DNA from: Pyrus communis
Taxonomy: Eukaryota; Streptophyta; Magnoliopsida; Rosales; Rosaceae
Assembly (NCBI RefSeq): GCF_963583255.1
Contig: NC_084818.1
Location: 10,046,222-10,110,221 of the forward strand
DNA: 64,000 nucleotides
Direction: 5' to 3'
Shown here: positions 61,001 to 64,000 of the stretch, piece after piece
Position numbering within the stretch: the stretch's first letter is position 1
How the letters are laid out: every line of letters starts with the position of its first letter
Made by a program: the position numbers and the translations under genes
The notes under the pieces: generated by a model
Told to the model about the DNA's origin: nothing
The model's database searches: none
What the model saw: the letters and a program-made list of their open reading frames with translations, nothing else

Positions 61001-64000
61001 TGCGAGCACTGCAGTTAACATAGTCCATAGGTATAGTACTGAAAGAACCCATTTAAAAGTTTCTTCAGATGTTTTTGATATACAGCAGGGAATCCGAAAA
61101 GGAATCGCATTGCTAGCTAGAATTAGAGACAAATAACTACCTAATGACCAAGTAGGGGACCAAATTCTCTGTGATTATTTTATAGCATACATAGTTTGTG
61201 ATAAGTATTCATGCAAGTTCGATTACATTTGTAAGTTTAACCGACCCTCAAATTGTTGGTTATGAAGAAACTGATAGATTTATTTTGTTTCTTGAATCTT
61301 AGTTTCATTGCCTTCTCTCCATTTGCATTCTTACCATCCATCATCACTACTGTTTTTTTTACTGGATGATATCGTCGATATATATATATATATATATATA
61401 TGTATATGTATATGTAGTATATTCTTCTGTTGTCTGAGGAGGATTAGATGAATTCTTACCCAGATTCGACATTTGAATTCAGTTATCTTGTTTAGGCTTT
61501 TGGCCCTCTCTTTCATTTTCCTTTCCTTTTTGAACTGTGAATCGATACGATGAATAACTGTGATAGAAAGTTTTGAGGGCTTCTCCATAAAATTCTTGGT
61601 TGAATGCATCTGAAACTTAGAGCTAGTTTACTTTCTTCTTGCTCTTCTTCCAAATTTTGGGTTACCTTGTTTTCTGCATGGGGATTGTAACCCATTATCT
61701 ACCCCCTGTCAGTATCTCTCTCTTCTCGTGATGAGTTGACAAATAACTTGATTTGAGAGATACGGAATGAAAGATAAATATCCGGTTACACTTCAGATTT
61801 TTGCCTTTTCCGTGGGGGCGGAGTTGATTTTGGGAGATTTTTCAACGGGAAAAAAAAATAGACGCATGTTCCCTTGTGCCATGTGATTTCCTATGCGAAT
61901 TTTTCAACATGGAGAAAAAAGTCTTCAAATTAGAATTGTCAATTGGTGGGGATGTGACAATACGTGTGTAGTCTTGTGGTTGAGGGACCAGAGCAGAGGT
62001 GGACTCTTGGTATGCATATGTTTCGTACTTGCATAATTGAGATCACATGGCATTGGTGTGGTGCCTTCACAGCCCTTGTTCACATTTTCCTTGTTTGTTC
62101 CTGCAATTGTAACTGCTGTCACGGGTAGGTACCTCAACACGCTTTTCACAAGGGGCAGCTACTCAACTGTTTTCGTACTTATTTTCAGCGTTTTACTTAT
62201 GTAGTTTTTAATATCTGGCCCACCAATGTTGGGAGAATGGTGGGTCAATTTGAACACAGAATTTCCGGTGCAGAGATGAATGCTAGCCAGTGCTTAACCG
62301 CTTTTAGTTTGGTTGTTGGATGACGGTGGTTTTGATTTGTATTTTGCAAATTGAATCTACTGGATGCAACTGCCTTAGCAAAATGTAGGAACATTCTTAG
62401 ATTTAGTTTCTCATTTTTTTCTCACTTTCCTTGGTAGGGATTTTTTAGTATGCTTCCAAGTATATTATACACTGAGATTTTTTATTGTTAAATATTTAAC
62501 ATGGAGTCCAATATCAAAGATTTTAACTGCTAAATACATCGAAACATAATAGAACTTTGATATCAGCAAGTCGAAGTGAGATTTGCATAAATGCACATGA
62601 AAAGGAGCAAAGGAATAGATCATGTCCTCCAAATTTAGGCCATCCCTTTTCACACTTCTACTTTCTATAAAGCAATTGAGGTGTCTAAACCTTTACCATA
62701 AAAGAATTTGAGGAGAAAAAAAGCAAGAAAATTGGGGCCATGGATCCAATAAATCAGCATACATAATTAGCAAAAAAACTTAGATGAGTAAAAGAATAAA
62801 AGTCACTTGGTTCTCAAGAGTAATAGAACAATGTGGTCCAAATGGTATCTGAATTCTACAATTGGCTTGACCAGTGGGCAGTGACCAGTGAAGCAGATTT
62901 TGACAGAAGGCATGTGCTCCATGCGTGCTGAAAAAAAGGCCACGGACTATGAAGAGTTAAAAGAAAACTTAGAGAAAAAGCAATAACAATGACATCAAGG
63001 GGAATTTTTTGTGCGCTACTGGTTTGTAGTATCTATTTCGAATGTTTAGTCGTTGCATTCTTGTTGTTTAGCTTCTAAATTGCACATTCAATCATGCATT
63101 GCTTTGGTGCAATGTCATACACAGGAGCACAATAAAATTTTCAAACATTGTGATTAATCACGTCGAGAACAAATAGTTTTAATGAGAAACGCTCAAACAA
63201 TCTAACAGTTAGGTGCAATGATAATAGTGAAGTTCACAAGAATTTTTTTTTTTCAAAACAGATATTAAAGTGTGTTTCTTTTTCACTATAATATTAAATG
63301 CCATCTTCCATGGTTAGGGTTAGGAATTTGGATAAATTTGAACCCTAAAACAGAGACACACCCCTGCCCACTTTTGTGCTTTTATGTGCCTAACTTGTTC
63401 TGCTTTATATATAATAATATATAGATATGTAATATGTATGGTTGCAAAATGCAAAAATACTAAAAACATGTGGCCAAAAGCGGAGGATTGACAAGAAGTC
63501 CAACCGCCCATGTGTTGTTTAGGCATTTCCTTTTGTGCCCATTTCTCTTTGGCCTTTGCAGTGTTTGCCCCAAATTTGGAACTTGCTTCTCTGGCTCCCT
63601 CAAATGTATTGAAAGTTCCAAAATAACAAAAGCATGTCGTTTGTGGTGTGCTTGTAGCATTTTTAGAGCATTTAAGAGGCAGTGCATGTCTTGTGAAGAT
63701 CGTGGTGCATGCATGCTGGTTAAGTACATTTGTTTGAAGTAGTTTGTGTAGGGACGGGATTATGCATGCAACTCCCTTATGTATCACTCACATCACGTGA
63801 TGAGGTCCGGGAGAGTGGAGTTGCATGAACTTGTGAAAACTTACGTGAAACGATTCATACAACTCATCTGTCTATCGATTTCATAGTGTCGAAGTTGCAC
63901 TGATCTTCTCGTTATCACTCTCTATCACTATCATCACTTGAGTAGAAAGAACGACTAGGAATTTCAGAAACCCGTAAATGGTAAGTTTTCCTCCTAATTA
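61001..64000. other. Intergenic DNA downstream of the bHLH gene
   Basis: 61001-61260 is likely bHLH 3' UTR (no polyadenylation site fixed). An (AT)n microsatellite lies at about 61378-61401. A 12-base perfect palindrome CATCACGTGATG is at 63791-63802. No gene is supported up to the window end. Confidence 0.45.

Noticed and set aside
62750..62960. TTGACAGAAG near 62897 as a possible miR156 gene
   Set aside because: Only the first bases resemble miR156, and no pairing arm was found nearby.
1..64000. CRISPR arrays, bacterial operons, rRNA genes
   Set aside because: The repeats are dispersed TIR or LTR types, genes are plant-type and solitary, and the only rRNA-like sequence is the 5S-derived part of Cassandra.

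Overview
This is a 64-kb stretch of AT-rich plant nuclear DNA. It is most likely from a rosid, and the repeat families (short foldback MITEs, a Cassandra element with its 5S-derived insert, TRIMs) feel most like Rosaceae such as apple or pear. The family-level guess rests on recall of repeats and is not proven here. There are no bacterial-type operons, CRISPR arrays or convincing tRNA genes.

Only three intact host genes are supported. A nuclear export receptor, CAS/exportin-2, lies on the minus strand (14434-17349, uninterrupted CDS, probable intron in its 3' UTR). A DREB-type AP2/ERF transcription factor is at 29532-30077 (+). A MYC-type bHLH transcription factor of the JAM/AIB clade is at 59159-61000 (+, intronless CDS, uORFs in the leader). 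From memory, the Arabidopsis orthologues sit in two places: ERF023 (At1g01250) beside bHLH13 (At1g01260), and AIB/bHLH17 (At2g46510) beside CAS (At2g46520). This window carries CAS, ERF and bHLH on one segment, which would be the unfractionated ancestral order. The ERF and bHLH genes are now about 29 kb apart because transposons fill the interval.

Most of the rest is mobile DNA, and several elements can be delimited to the base by target-site duplications (TSDs). 5727-7904 is a long-TIR element (9-bp TSD) with a second foldback nested in it. 18588-19530 is a PIF/Harbinger-like element (TAA TSD) carrying a decayed piece of a host ANTH-domain clathrin-assembly gene. 21489-26086 is a non-autonomous LTR retrotransposon (GGAGG TSD). 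26665-27048 is a solo LTR (TTTTC TSD). 40372-41189 is a TIR element (TTA TSD). 45037-52767 is a decayed Copia retrotransposon (TTTAG TSD) with a 556-bp hAT-like element nested near its 3' end (8-bp TSD). 57064-57500 is a rearranged Cassandra element (GATTA TSD) with a tandem duplication of its 5S rRNA-derived segment. A LINE remnant (about 31.2-32.5 kb), a Harbinger ORF1-like pseudogene (43.07-44.0 kb), two TRIM copies, a SINE-like stretch and many MITEs fill other gaps.

Layout: 1-12.5 kb repeats and MITEs; 12.5-17.5 kb the CAS gene; 17.5-29.4 kb transposons; 29.5-30.1 kb ERF; 30.1-58.4 kb transposons and unassigned AT-rich DNA; 58.4-61.2 kb bHLH; 61.2-64 kb ordinary intergenic DNA. All comparisons to named families come from reading the sequence and from recall; no search was run.
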